24,828 nt of DNA, from the NCBI GenBank assembly GCA_045577615.1, contig JAZNIT010000040.1:1-24828 (forward strand), given 5' to 3'. This stretch comes from RGIG2206 sp045577615 (lineage in GTDB: Bacteria; Bacillota; Clostridia; Oscillospirales; Acutalibacteraceae). The position numbers were made by a program, and so were the translations under genes. The notes under the pieces are model-generated. The model was not told the DNA's origin. It did no database searches and saw only the letters and a list, made by a program, of their open reading frames with translations. Shown here in pieces: positions 16,174-23,854 of the stretch (within the stretch, counting starts at the first letter, position 1; each line of letters starts with the position of its first letter).

Positions 16174-17241
16174 ATGTCAAATAAAGTTTTGATGAAGGGT
16201 AACGAGGCTATCGCTGAGGCAGCAATCGTTGCAGGTTGCCGCCATTATTTTGGTTATCCTATTACTCCTCAAACCGAGATTGCCGCTTATATGGCCAAAA
16301 AGATGCCCAAAATTGGCGGTACCTTCTTGCAGGCAGAGAGCGAAATCGCAGCTATCAATATGGTATATGGCGTTTCGTCTGCCGGTTATCGTGTTATGAC
16401 CTCTTCTTCAAGCCCCGGTATTGCTCTTAAGAGCGAAGGCTTGTCTTATCTTGCAGGTGCTGATTTGCCCGCTTTGGTGGTTAACGTTCAGCGTGGCGGC
16501 CCCGGTCTTGGCGGTATTCAGCCTAGTCAGTCTGACTATTTTCAGGCAACTCGCGCAGGTGGTCACGGCGATTTCAGAATGATTGTTCTTGCTCCTGCTT
16601 CTGTTCAAGAGATGGCAGAGCTTACTGTTAAGGGCTTTGATCTTGCAGATAAGTACAGAATGACATCTATGATTCTTGCCGATGGTACTATGGGCCAGAT
16701 GATGGAGCCCGTTTCTTTGGATTTTGATGTTCAACCTGCTCCTGAAAAGCCTTGGGCAACCACCGGTACCAAGATGGAGAGAGAGCATAACATTGTAAAC
16801 TCATTGTTCCTTGCTCCTGAAAAACTTGAGCAATTTAACTTTGAGCGTTTTGAGAGATATAAGTATATTGAAGAAAACGAAGCAATGTATGAGGAATATA
16901 TGATGGATGACGCCGAGTACTGCGTTACTGCTTTTGGTATCGCTGCTCGTGTGTCAAAGAATGCTATTAACGAAGCAAGAAAACAAGGTATTAAGGTTGG
17001 TCTTATTCGTCCTATTACATTGTGGCCTTTCCCTGTAGCACCTTTCCAGAAGGCTGCTGATCAGGTTAAAGGTATCATTTCAGTTGAACTTTCTATGGGT
17101 CAGATGATTGAGGATGTTAAACTTGCAACCAGTTGTAAGGTTCCCGTTGAACTTTGCAATCGTGTTGGCGGTATGATTCCTTCACCCGAGCAGGTTCTTG
17201 AAGCGATCAAAAAGATGGCAGAAAACGGAGGTGCTAAATAA
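16174..17241 (+). CDS. 2-oxoacid:ferredoxin oxidoreductase, alpha subunit (VOR/KOR type)
   Basis: 355 aa, the usual size of VorB/KorA. GNEAIAEAAIVAGCRHYFGYPITPQTEI (segments at residues 9-36) includes the YPITPQTEI motif of the pyrimidine-binding half of the thiamine-diphosphate site. The central SSSPGIALKSEGLSYLAGADLP and RGGPGLGGIQPSQSDYFQA segments are typical, and the C-terminal domain holds GLIRPITLWPFP. The TAA overlaps the ATG of the beta gene by one base. Substrate cannot be read with certainty: 2-oxoisovalerate and related branched 2-oxoacids are favoured because the operon has a Val-type T-box and a branched-chain aminotransferase. 2-Oxoglutarate is the main alternative. Confidence 0.9.
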   Translation: MSNKVLMKGNEAIAEAAIVAGCRHYFGYPITPQTEIAAYMAKKMPKIGGTFLQAESEIAAINMVYGVSSAGYRVMTSSSSPGIALKSEGLSYLAGADLPALVVNVQRGGPGLGGIQPSQSDYFQATRAGGHGDFRMIVLAPASVQEMAELTVKGFDLADKYRMTSMILADGTMGQMMEPVSLDFDVQPAPEKPWATTGTKMEREHNIVNSLFLAPEKLEQFNFERFERYKYIEENEAMYEEYMMDDAEYCVTAFGIAARVSKNAINEARKQGIKVGLIRPITLWPFPVAPFQKAADQVKGIISVELSMGQMIEDVKLATSCKVPVELCNRVGGMIPSPEQVLEAIKKMAENGGAK

Positions 17242-17993
17242 TGGCAGTTGTATTTGATAAACCCCACGCACTTACTGATGCACCTTTGCATTATTGCCCC
17301 GGTTGTACTCATGGTATTGTGCACAGATTGGTTGCCGAGGTTATTGACGAGCTCGGTATTGAAGGCAAAACCATAGGTGTTGCACCTGTTGGCTGCTCTG
17401 TTATGGCATATGATTATTTTGCTTGTGATATGATTCAGGCTGCTCACGGTCGTGCACCTGCTGTTGCAACCGGTGTTAAGCGCGCAAATCCCGAAGAGCA
17501 TATTGTATTTACCTATCAAGGTGATGGTGATCTTGCCTCTATCGGTATGGCTGAAACCGTTCATGCCGCTGCAAGAAATGAGAATATTACTATTATTTTC
17601 ATCAACAATGCAATTTATGGTATGACCGGCGGTCAGATGGCTCCTACCTCATTGCCCGGTCAGGTTACTCAAACCTCTCCTTATGGCCGTGATCCTAAGC
17701 ACTGCGGATATCCCATCAAGGTTTGTGAGATGCTTTCAGAGCTTGAGGGTCCCGAGTATCTTGAGCGCGTAACCGTAAATAACGTTAAGAACATCAGAGC
17801 CGCCAAAAAAGCTATTAAAAAGGCCTTCCAAAACCAAATTGATGGCAAAGGCTTCTCTTTGGTAGAGGTTGTTTCTACTTGTCCTACCAACTGGGGTATG
17901 ACTCCTAAGGCTGCTCTTAAATGGATTGATGACAATATGCTGCCTTATTATCCCTTGGGTGTATATAAAGACAGATCTGCTGATAAGGAGTGA
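17241..17993 (+). CDS. 2-oxoacid:ferredoxin oxidoreductase, beta subunit (VOR/KOR type)
   Basis: 250-aa thiamine-diphosphate-binding subunit. CPGCTHG (19-25) supplies conserved cysteines near the N terminus. The diphosphate-Mg site is YQGDGDLASIG (92-102) followed by INNAIYGMTGGQ (121-132), characteristic of this family. It forms the active site with the alpha subunit and interconverts 2-oxoacid plus CoA with acyl-CoA, CO2 and reduced ferredoxin. Its start overlaps the alpha stop (TAATG), indicating coupled translation. T-box control makes the carboxylating direction more likely in the cell, which is an inference. Confidence 0.92.
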   Translation: MAVVFDKPHALTDAPLHYCPGCTHGIVHRLVAEVIDELGIEGKTIGVAPVGCSVMAYDYFACDMIQAAHGRAPAVATGVKRANPEEHIVFTYQGDGDLASIGMAETVHAAARNENITIIFINNAIYGMTGGQMAPTSLPGQVTQTSPYGRDPKHCGYPIKVCEMLSELEGPEYLERVTVNNVKNIRAAKKAIKKAFQNQIDGKGFSLVEVVSTCPTNWGMTPKAALKWIDDNMLPYYPLGVYKDRSADKE

Positions 17994-17998
17994 AATTT

Positions 17999-18532
17999 AT
18001 GAGTACAAAACAGATTTTGCTTTCAGGCTTTGGTGGCCAAGGCATACTTTTTGCAGGTAAATTCCTTGCTTATAAAGGCCTTATCGATGACAAGAATATT
18101 AGCTGGCTGCCTTCTTACGGCCCTGAAATGCGTGGCGGTACAGCAAGCTGCGGAGTTATTATCAGTGACGAGCAGGTTGGATCACCTATTGTATCTAACC
18201 CCGATATTTTGGTTGCTATGAATCTTCCTTCGTTGGATAAGTTTGAGTCAGCAGTTGTCCCAGGTGGTATAATTTTTGCTGATTCAACCTTGATTGAGCG
18301 TAAGGTTAACCGTGATGATATTACTGTATATTATATTCCTGCAACAAAGCTTGCCAGTGATAACGGAATGCCTACCTTGGCAAATATGATTATTGTAGGT
18401 AAGATTTTGAGTGTTCTTAATGAGTTTGAAAGCGACAGCATCAACACAACTTTGGCAAAGGTCATTTCAGCAAAGCGTGCTGACATGCTTGAAACCAACC
18501 TTAAAGCACTTAAAATTGGCGCAGAATTCTGA
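17999..18532 (+). CDS. 2-oxoacid:ferredoxin oxidoreductase, gamma subunit
   Basis: 177 aa with the family start QILLSGFGGQGILFAGK and the conserved SYGPEMRGGTASC segment (about 38-50). This is the gamma (KorC/VorA-type) subunit that binds the CoA side of the reaction. A GTG at 17990 lies within the ribosome binding site AAGGAG; the ATG at 17999, 8 bases after it, is chosen. It completes the four-subunit set, so the complex needs no further genes. Confidence 0.92.
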   Translation: MSTKQILLSGFGGQGILFAGKFLAYKGLIDDKNISWLPSYGPEMRGGTASCGVIISDEQVGSPIVSNPDILVAMNLPSLDKFESAVVPGGIIFADSTLIERKVNRDDITVYYIPATKLASDNGMPTLANMIIVGKILSVLNEFESDSINTTLAKVISAKRADMLETNLKALKIGAEF

Positions 18533-18546
18533 TTAGGAGAATAACT

Positions 18547-19611
18547 ATGAATATCTCTTTCACTAAAACTACTTGCCCTAAAGAGAAGCCTGAGGCAAGC
18601 ACTCTCGGCTTCGGCAAATTCTTCTCTGACCATATGTTCATTATGGACTATTCAAATGACAAAGGTTGGTATGATGCTCGCATAGTACCTTTTGCTAACT
18701 TGTCACTTCATCCTGCCTCTACTGTTTTGCATTATGGTTCAGAAATTTTTGAAGGCCTTAAGGCTTATCGCAGAGCAGACGGCAAAGTTCAGCTTTTCAG
18801 ACCTATGGAGAACATTCGCAGACTTAATACCTCTGCTGAGCGTTTGTGCTTGCCTCAAATTCCTGAGGATTTGGCATATCAGGCTCTTACCGAGTTTGTT
18901 AAGGTGGAGCAGGATTGGACTCCCTCTGAGCCCGGCACCTCTTTGTACCTTCGTCCTTTCTTGTTTGGTAACGATGAAAGCCTTGGCGTTCACGCTGTAC
19001 ATAACGCTACTTTTGTAATTATTGCTTCACCTGTCGGCAGCTATTATAAAGAAGGCATCAATCCTGTTCGCATTATGATTGAGGACGAGGACGTTCGTGC
19101 TGTTCGTGGTGGTACCGGCTATGCAAAATGTGGCGGTAACTACGCTGCAAGTAACAGAGCAGGCGAGAGAGCTGCTCAGCAGGGCTATTCTCAGGTGCTT
19201 TGGCTTGACGGTGTTGAGCGTAAATATATCGAGGAAGTTGGCGCAATGAACGTTATGTTCAAAATCGGCGATGAAATCGTTACTCCTATGCTCAGCGGTT
19301 CTATTTTGCCCGGTATTACAAGAAAGTCTTGTCTTGAGGTGCTTCGTAAAGAAGGCTACAATGTTAGCGAGCGTTTGCTTAGCATTGATGAGCTTAGCAA
19401 GGCTATGGCTGACGGCACTCTTGAAGAAGCTTGGGGCTGTGGCACTGCAGCAGTTATTTCTCCCATTGGTGAGCTTTGCTACAAGGGTGAGAAGTACATC
19501 GTTAACAACGGTAAAATCGGCACCGTAACTCAACACCTTTATGATACTCTTACCGGTATTCAATGGGGTAAGATTGAGGATGAATTTGGATGGATTCAGC
19601 CTATTGAGTAA
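18547..19611 (+). CDS. ilvE: Branched-chain-amino-acid aminotransferase
   Basis: 354-aa class IV PLP aminotransferase of the longer, eukaryote-like BCAT group. YLRPFLFGND and GGTGYAKCGGNYAAS contain the PLP-binding lysine (K194). IEEVGAMN (228-235) is the family's Glu that supports the cofactor, and GILPGITRKSCLEV follows. It exchanges amino groups between glutamate and branched-chain 2-oxoacids. AGGAG lies 7 bases before the ATG, 14 bases after the oxidoreductase gamma gene. As the last gene of the Val T-box unit it would convert the oxidoreductase product to the amino acid. No clear terminator follows, so read-through into the next leader is possible. Confidence 0.95.
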   Translation: MNISFTKTTCPKEKPEASTLGFGKFFSDHMFIMDYSNDKGWYDARIVPFANLSLHPASTVLHYGSEIFEGLKAYRRADGKVQLFRPMENIRRLNTSAERLCLPQIPEDLAYQALTEFVKVEQDWTPSEPGTSLYLRPFLFGNDESLGVHAVHNATFVIIASPVGSYYKEGINPVRIMIEDEDVRAVRGGTGYAKCGGNYAASNRAGERAAQQGYSQVLWLDGVERKYIEEVGAMNVMFKIGDEIVTPMLSGSILPGITRKSCLEVLRKEGYNVSERLLSIDELSKAMADGTLEEAWGCGTAAVISPIGELCYKGEKYIVNNGKIGTVTQHLYDTLTGIQWGKIEDEFGWIQPIE

Positions 19612-19627
19612 TTTTTAAAAATTACTA

Positions 19628-19656
19628 TTGACAAAGCGTTTTGCTTGTGGTATTAT
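19628..19656 (+). promoter_or_regulatory. Promoter of the Leu T-box operon
   Basis: TTGACA (19628-19633), a 17-base spacer and TATTAT (19651-19656). It begins 17 bases after the ilvE stop and would start transcription near 19663, at the foot of the second T-box leader. Confidence 0.85.
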
Positions 19657-19662
19657 GTATCC

Positions 19663-19929
19663 AAATTTAAATGCGATGAAGGAATTATTCTTTGTCTTAA
19701 CTTGTTTCAGAGAGTCGGTGTTTGGTGCGAACCGATATAAGCGGATAAATGAAGTCTCGTTCCGGAGCAGAGTTGCCAAATGCGTTTGTTAGTAGGTGAC
19801 TACGGCTTGTCCCGTTATCATGACAGAGAGCTTGTTGGAGCTCTGCAGAGTTGACCATACTATATGGTAAACAGGGTGGTACCGCGAATTGTTTCGTCCC
19901 TGAAGTCGTTATGACTTCAGGGATTTTTT
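19663..19929 (+). promoter_or_regulatory. T-box leader, specifier read as CTC (Leu)
   Basis: A full-consensus T-box AGGGTGGTACCGCG is at 19873-19886. Stem I has a K-turn (GC-GATGAA-GGAA at 19673-19684, answered by TTCC-GGA-GC at 19760-19768), a CAGAGAG bulge and the apical hairpin TCGGT/ACCGA around GTTTGGTGCGAA. The triplet before the purine (G19759) and the TTCC helix is CTC (19756-19758), a leucine codon. Stem III is ACCATA-CTA-TATGGT (19854-19868). The antiterminator is CAGGG (19872-19876) with CCCTG (19898-19902), plus GCGAA with TTCGT. The unpaired TGGT fits a tRNA with discriminator A, as in tRNA-Leu. A LeuA-like gene follows, which agrees with leucine. Confidence 0.92.
19897..19929 (+). 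terminator. T-box regulated terminator (Leu leader)
   Basis: TCCCTGAAGTC (19897-19907) pairs with GACTTCAGGGA (19913-19923) around loop GTTAT, followed by TTTTTT. CCCTG of the 5' arm is also the 3' strand of the antiterminator, so charged tRNA should favour termination. Confidence 0.92.
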
Positions 19930-19959
19930 GTGGTATTAGTAATTTTAAGGAGATTTATT

Positions 19960-21330
19960 ATGAACAAAATCAGAATTGCCGACAGAACACTTTGCTATAA
20001 TGGTTATAGCTTTAAAGAGAAGATTGAGATTGCTCGTCAGTTAGAAAAGCTTTCTGTTGATACTATTGAAATTCCTGAAATAGTAAACATTAAGAGCGAC
20101 ACATTGTTTATTAAAACTGTTGCTTCTTTTGTGAAAAAATCAATAATATCTGTTGCAGCAGGCGGTTCTCTGGATAGTGTAAACAACGCTGCTGTTGCTT
20201 TGGCAAATGCTGAGAATGCTCGTATCAGAATCGAACTTCCTGTTTCTCCTGTTGGGATGGAATATACCTGCCACAAGAAAGCACCTAAAATGCTTGAGTG
20301 GATAAAAGTTGTTGTGTCTTCAGCTAAAGAAAAATGCAATGACGTTGAATTTTGTGCTATTGACGCCACTCGTGCAGAGGCTTGCTTTTTGGAAGATGCA
20401 GTTAAGGTTGCCGTTGAAGCGGGCGCAACCGTTATATCTGTTTGCGATACAGCTGGTGGAATGCTTCCTGATGATTTTGCTGATTTTGCAAGTAAAATAG
20501 CCGCTGTTGTTGATGTTCCTGTTGGCGTTGGTTGCGATAATAAGAACGGCTTTGCATGTGCACAGGCAATCCTTTCTGTTAAAAAAGGCGTAGAATATGT
20601 AAAGACTGCCGTAGGTAATAATACCGTATCTTTGGAAACTTTTGCAACTATGGTCAAAAATTGCGGTGACCACTATGGGTTTGCAACCGATATCTGCTTT
20701 ACTCAGCTCAATAGAATAATCAAACAAATTGCCTGGGTTGCTGATAATGCAAAGAATGATAAATCCACTCAAGTTGTAGGAGCATCGGTTGAAGGCGTTT
20801 TGTTAGATGCAAATGATGACCAGACCGCTGTTGCAGCAGCAGTTTCAAAACTTGGATATGACCTTAATGATGATGATCTGTCAAAGGTATATGAAGAGTT
20901 TTTGCGCGTTGTAGATAAGAAAAAAGTTGGTGCTAAAGAGCTTGAGGCCATTATTGCAAGCGTTGCTCTTCAGGTGCCTGCTACCTATAAACTTGTCAGC
21001 TATGTAATTAACAATGGTAATATTATTCCTGCAACTGCTCAAATTACCGTTAAGAAGGGCGATAAGGATATGCAGGGTATCAGCATTGGTGATGGTCCCA
21101 TTGATGCTGCATTTATGGCAATTGATCAAATTATTGGCCATCATTATGAGCTGGATGATTTCCAAATTCAGTCTGTAACTGAAGGTCGCGAAGCTATGGG
21201 TTCAGCCCTTGTCAGACTTCGTGCTGATGGCAAGCTTTATTCAGGTAACGGCATTTCTACCGATATCATTGGTGCAAGCATCAGAGCTTATATTAACGCA
21301 GTAAATAAGATTGTATACGAGGAGGTTTAA
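19960..21330 (+). CDS. LeuA-like protein with degenerate HMGL barrel and intact LeuA regulatory domain
   Basis: 456 aa. The N-terminal part (about 1-270) follows the HMGL-like TIM barrel of 2-isopropylmalate synthase, and the C-terminal part (about 335-456) follows the LeuA allosteric domain (ATAQITVKKG, GISIGDGPIDAAFMAIDQI, STDIIGASIRAYINAVNKI). Key residues are missing. The family's TLRDGEQ is TLCYNGY (10-16), so the catalytic Arg and metal-binding Asp are gone. The metal-binding H-x-H of the VHCHND strand is V-G-C-D-N-K (190-195). The GERAGN loop is absent. AAGGAG 6 bases before the ATG at 19960 fixes the start. It is the first gene behind the Leu-type T-box. Either the barrel has a different reaction or the protein is a leucine-responsive non-catalytic partner; it should not be assumed to be a 2-isopropylmalate synthase. 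Confidence 0.75.
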   Translation: MNKIRIADRTLCYNGYSFKEKIEIARQLEKLSVDTIEIPEIVNIKSDTLFIKTVASFVKKSIISVAAGGSLDSVNNAAVALANAENARIRIELPVSPVGMEYTCHKKAPKMLEWIKVVVSSAKEKCNDVEFCAIDATRAEACFLEDAVKVAVEAGATVISVCDTAGGMLPDDFADFASKIAAVVDVPVGVGCDNKNGFACAQAILSVKKGVEYVKTAVGNNTVSLETFATMVKNCGDHYGFATDICFTQLNRIIKQIAWVADNAKNDKSTQVVGASVEGVLLDANDDQTAVAAAVSKLGYDLNDDDLSKVYEEFLRVVDKKKVGAKELEAIIASVALQVPATYKLVSYVINNGNIIPATAQITVKKGDKDMQGISIGDGPIDAAFMAIDQIIGHHYELDDFQIQSVTEGREAMGSALVRLRADGKLYSGNGISTDIIGASIRAYINAVNKIVYEEV

Positions 21331-21332
21331 TC

Positions 21333-23840
21333 GTGAAATTGTCATTTTCAACTAAAGGTTGGCACGATAACTCTTTTGAAGAGTTTTGTGATATTGCATA
21401 CGATTTAAAGTTTGATGGCGTTGAATTGCATAACATTGAAAATCGTCTTTTTAATGAAAAAGATGGTGCATTTCACGGATATGCATCTGCCTCTACCTTA
21501 AGAAGATTGTATGAGAAAAAATTGAAACTCCCTTGTATTGATTCTATAATAAACATTGCTGATAACAGCTGTGCTGATGATTCTATTGCAGAGATTACAA
21601 AATGTATAGACATTGCTTCTAATCTGAATATTCCCAATGTTCGTGTTCGCGCAGAAGATTCGAATGAAAAAGAGGCAGCTATTAAGAATGTGAAAAACAT
21701 TATAGGCAGCGTACTTGAGTATGCTGAAAATAATAATGTTACCATTTTGCTTGAAACCAATGGCCTTTTTTGCGATACAGCTGCTCTGAGAGATGTGCTT
21801 GACAGTTTTGCCTGCGATAATGTTGCTGCATTGTGGAACTTTTCTGCTGCATTTTTTGGTGCAGGTGAACAGCCTGAAACTGTCATCAATAATTTGGGCG
21901 CTTATGTTCGCCACGTTCATCTTACCGATGCAGTTAAGACCGATGATGGCATTGAGTATTGCCTTGTTGGTGAGGGCGAATTGCCTATTGCAGATATGAT
22001 GTTGGCTCTTCGTTCGGTTAACTATGACGGTTTTGTATCGCTTGTTTGGAATCCTGATTGGTGCCCTGAATTGGACGATATGGAGATTATTTTCTCTCAA
22101 TTTGTTAACTATATGAAGCAGTTTGGAGATACCTCTCGCAACGAGAAATCTCTTTACTATAATCGTGCTCACACAGGTCGCTTTATTTGGGAAAAGGATC
22201 GTCTTATTGACCTTACCTTTTCACAGGTTCTTGACCGTATGGTTGAAGAATTCCCCGATCAATATGCATTCAAATATACAACATTGGATTACACAAGAAC
22301 TTATTCTGAGTTCAGAGATGATGTTGATACCTTCGCTCGTGCTTTGATAGATATGGGTGTTAAGGCAGGCACTCATATTGCTGTATGGGCATCAAATGTA
22401 CCTCAGTGGTATATTGCCTTTTGGGCAACCGTTAAAATAGGCGCTGTATTGGTTACAGTTAATACTGCCTATAAGATTCACGAGGTTGAATATTTGCTTC
22501 GTCAGTCAGATACTCATACTTTGATTATGACTGAAGGTGCTAAGGATTGCAGATACGGCGATATCATTTCCGAGCTTTGTCCTGAGTTGGATACTATCAA
22601 AGTTGGTCAACCCTTGCACGCTCGCCGCTTGCCATTCTTACGTAATGTTATTACTGTAGGCTTCAAGCAGAAGGGTTGTCTCACTTGGGAAGAAGCTTTT
22701 GAGCGCTCCTCACAAGTGCCGATTGAACAAGTATATCGTATGGCTGCAGCAGTCGATAAGGACGATGTATGCAATATGCAATACACCTCCGGCACAACCG
22801 GCTTCCCCAAGGGCGTTATGCTTACTCACTACAACGTTGTAAATAACGGCAAGTATATTGGCGATCATATGGATTTGTCAACTGCAGACAGAATGATGAT
22901 TCAAGTACCTATGTTTCATTGCTTTGGTATGGTGCTCTCTATGACTGCATCTATGACTCACGGTACTACAATGTATCCGTTGCCTTATTTTTCACCCAAG
23001 CCTGCTCTTACTTGTGTTCACAATGAGCATATTACTGCATTTAACGGTGTTCCCACTATGTTTATCGCGATGATGGAGCATCCTGATTTTGATAAGACCG
23101 ATTTCTCTCACGTTAGAGTTGGTATTATGGCCGGATCAAATTGTCCTGCTGACTTGATGAAAAAGGCAACCGAAGTTATGAATATGAAAGAGATAGTATC
23201 GGTTTATGGTCAGACTGAGGCAAGCCCAGGCTGTACTATGAGCAGCTACTATGATTCTCTTGAGGTTCGTACTGAAACTGTAGGTAGCGCATTTGCTAAT
23301 GTTGAGTGCAAGATTGTTAACCCTGAAACCGGTGAAGACTGCCCCGATGGTGAAAACGGTGAGTTTGTAGCTCGTGGCTATAACCTGATGAAGGGTTATT
23401 ACAAGATGCCCAAAGCAACAGCTGATACTATTGATAAGGATGGATGGCTGCACACAGGTGATTTGGCTTGCAGAGATTCTGATGGAAACTATCGTATTAC
23501 CGGACGTTTGAAGGATATGATTATCCGTGGCGGCGAAAACATCTATCCTAAAGAGATTGAGGAGTTTATCTATACTTGTCCCAAGGTTAGCGACGTTCAG
23601 GTAATTGGTGTTCCTGATGAAAAGTATGGCGAAGAGATTATGGCTTGCATCATTCTCAAAGATGGCGAAACTATGACAGCTGAAGAGATGAAAGATTACA
23701 TTGCATCTCATATGGCAAGACATAAGGTGCCTCGTTATATTGATTTTGTTTCAAGCTTCCCGATGAATGCTGCAGGCAAAATTCTCAAGTATAAGATGAG
23801 AGAAGAAGCAGCAGAAAAATTTGGCCTCAAAAAAGCTTAA
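21333..23840 (+). CDS. TIM-barrel (isomerase/epimerase type) fused to acyl-CoA synthetase
   Basis: 835 aa beginning at GTG, with GGAGG 7 bases upstream and only 2 bases after the LeuA-like gene. Residues 1 to about 270 resemble sugar phosphate isomerase/epimerases (AP endonuclease family 2 fold): FDGVELH, TILLETNG, VRHVHLTDA and VGEGELP are recognisable. The usual late SLEWE-type glutamate is replaced (FVSLVWNPDW). Residues about 285-835 form a complete AMP-forming acyl-CoA synthetase. It has the ATP loop TSGTTGFPKG (485-494), VYGQTEASP, the LHTGD motif, GRLKDMIIRGGENIYPKEIEE and the catalytic Lys in AGKILK (K816). The reading frame is continuous. Substrate is unknown. The Leu T-box suggests a role in leucine supply, for example activation of a branched acid. 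Confidence 0.85.
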   Translation: MKLSFSTKGWHDNSFEEFCDIAYDLKFDGVELHNIENRLFNEKDGAFHGYASASTLRRLYEKKLKLPCIDSIINIADNSCADDSIAEITKCIDIASNLNIPNVRVRAEDSNEKEAAIKNVKNIIGSVLEYAENNNVTILLETNGLFCDTAALRDVLDSFACDNVAALWNFSAAFFGAGEQPETVINNLGAYVRHVHLTDAVKTDDGIEYCLVGEGELPIADMMLALRSVNYDGFVSLVWNPDWCPELDDMEIIFSQFVNYMKQFGDTSRNEKSLYYNRAHTGRFIWEKDRLIDLTFSQVLDRMVEEFPDQYAFKYTTLDYTRTYSEFRDDVDTFARALIDMGVKAGTHIAVWASNVPQWYIAFWATVKIGAVLVTVNTAYKIHEVEYLLRQSDTHTLIMTEGAKDCRYGDIISELCPELDTIKVGQPLHARRLPFLRNVITVGFKQKGCLTWEEAFERSSQVPIEQVYRMAAAVDKDDVCNMQYTSGTTGFPKGVMLTHYNVVNNGKYIGDHMDLSTADRMMIQVPMFHCFGMVLSMTASMTHGTTMYPLPYFSPKPALTCVHNEHITAFNGVPTMFIAMMEHPDFDKTDFSHVRVGIMAGSNCPADLMKKATEVMNMKEIVSVYGQTEASPGCTMSSYYDSLEVRTETVGSAFANVECKIVNPETGEDCPDGENGEFVARGYNLMKGYYKMPKATADTIDKDGWLHTGDLACRDSDGNYRITGRLKDMIIRGGENIYPKEIEEFIYTCPKVSDVQVIGVPDEKYGEEIMACIILKDGETMTAEEMKDYIASHMARHKVPRYIDFVSSFPMNAAGKILKYKMREEAAEKFGLKKA

Positions 23841-23854
23841 TCAGTGGTGATTTT

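Noticed and set aside
16174..18532. Indolepyruvate or phenylpyruvate:ferredoxin oxidoreductase (IOR) instead of VOR/KOR
   Set aside because: IOR has a large fused alpha subunit and one beta subunit. Here there are four separate subunits in delta-alpha-beta-gamma order.
19609..19624. Perfect palindrome TAATTTTTAAAAATTA after ilvE as terminator or operator
   Set aside because: Pure A/T, overlapping the stop codon, with no GC stem. It could arise by chance in such sequence.
19930..19959. GTG start 10 codons upstream for the LeuA-like gene
   Set aside because: It begins inside the T-box terminator T-run and crosses the AAGGAG ribosome binding site that serves the ATG at 19960.
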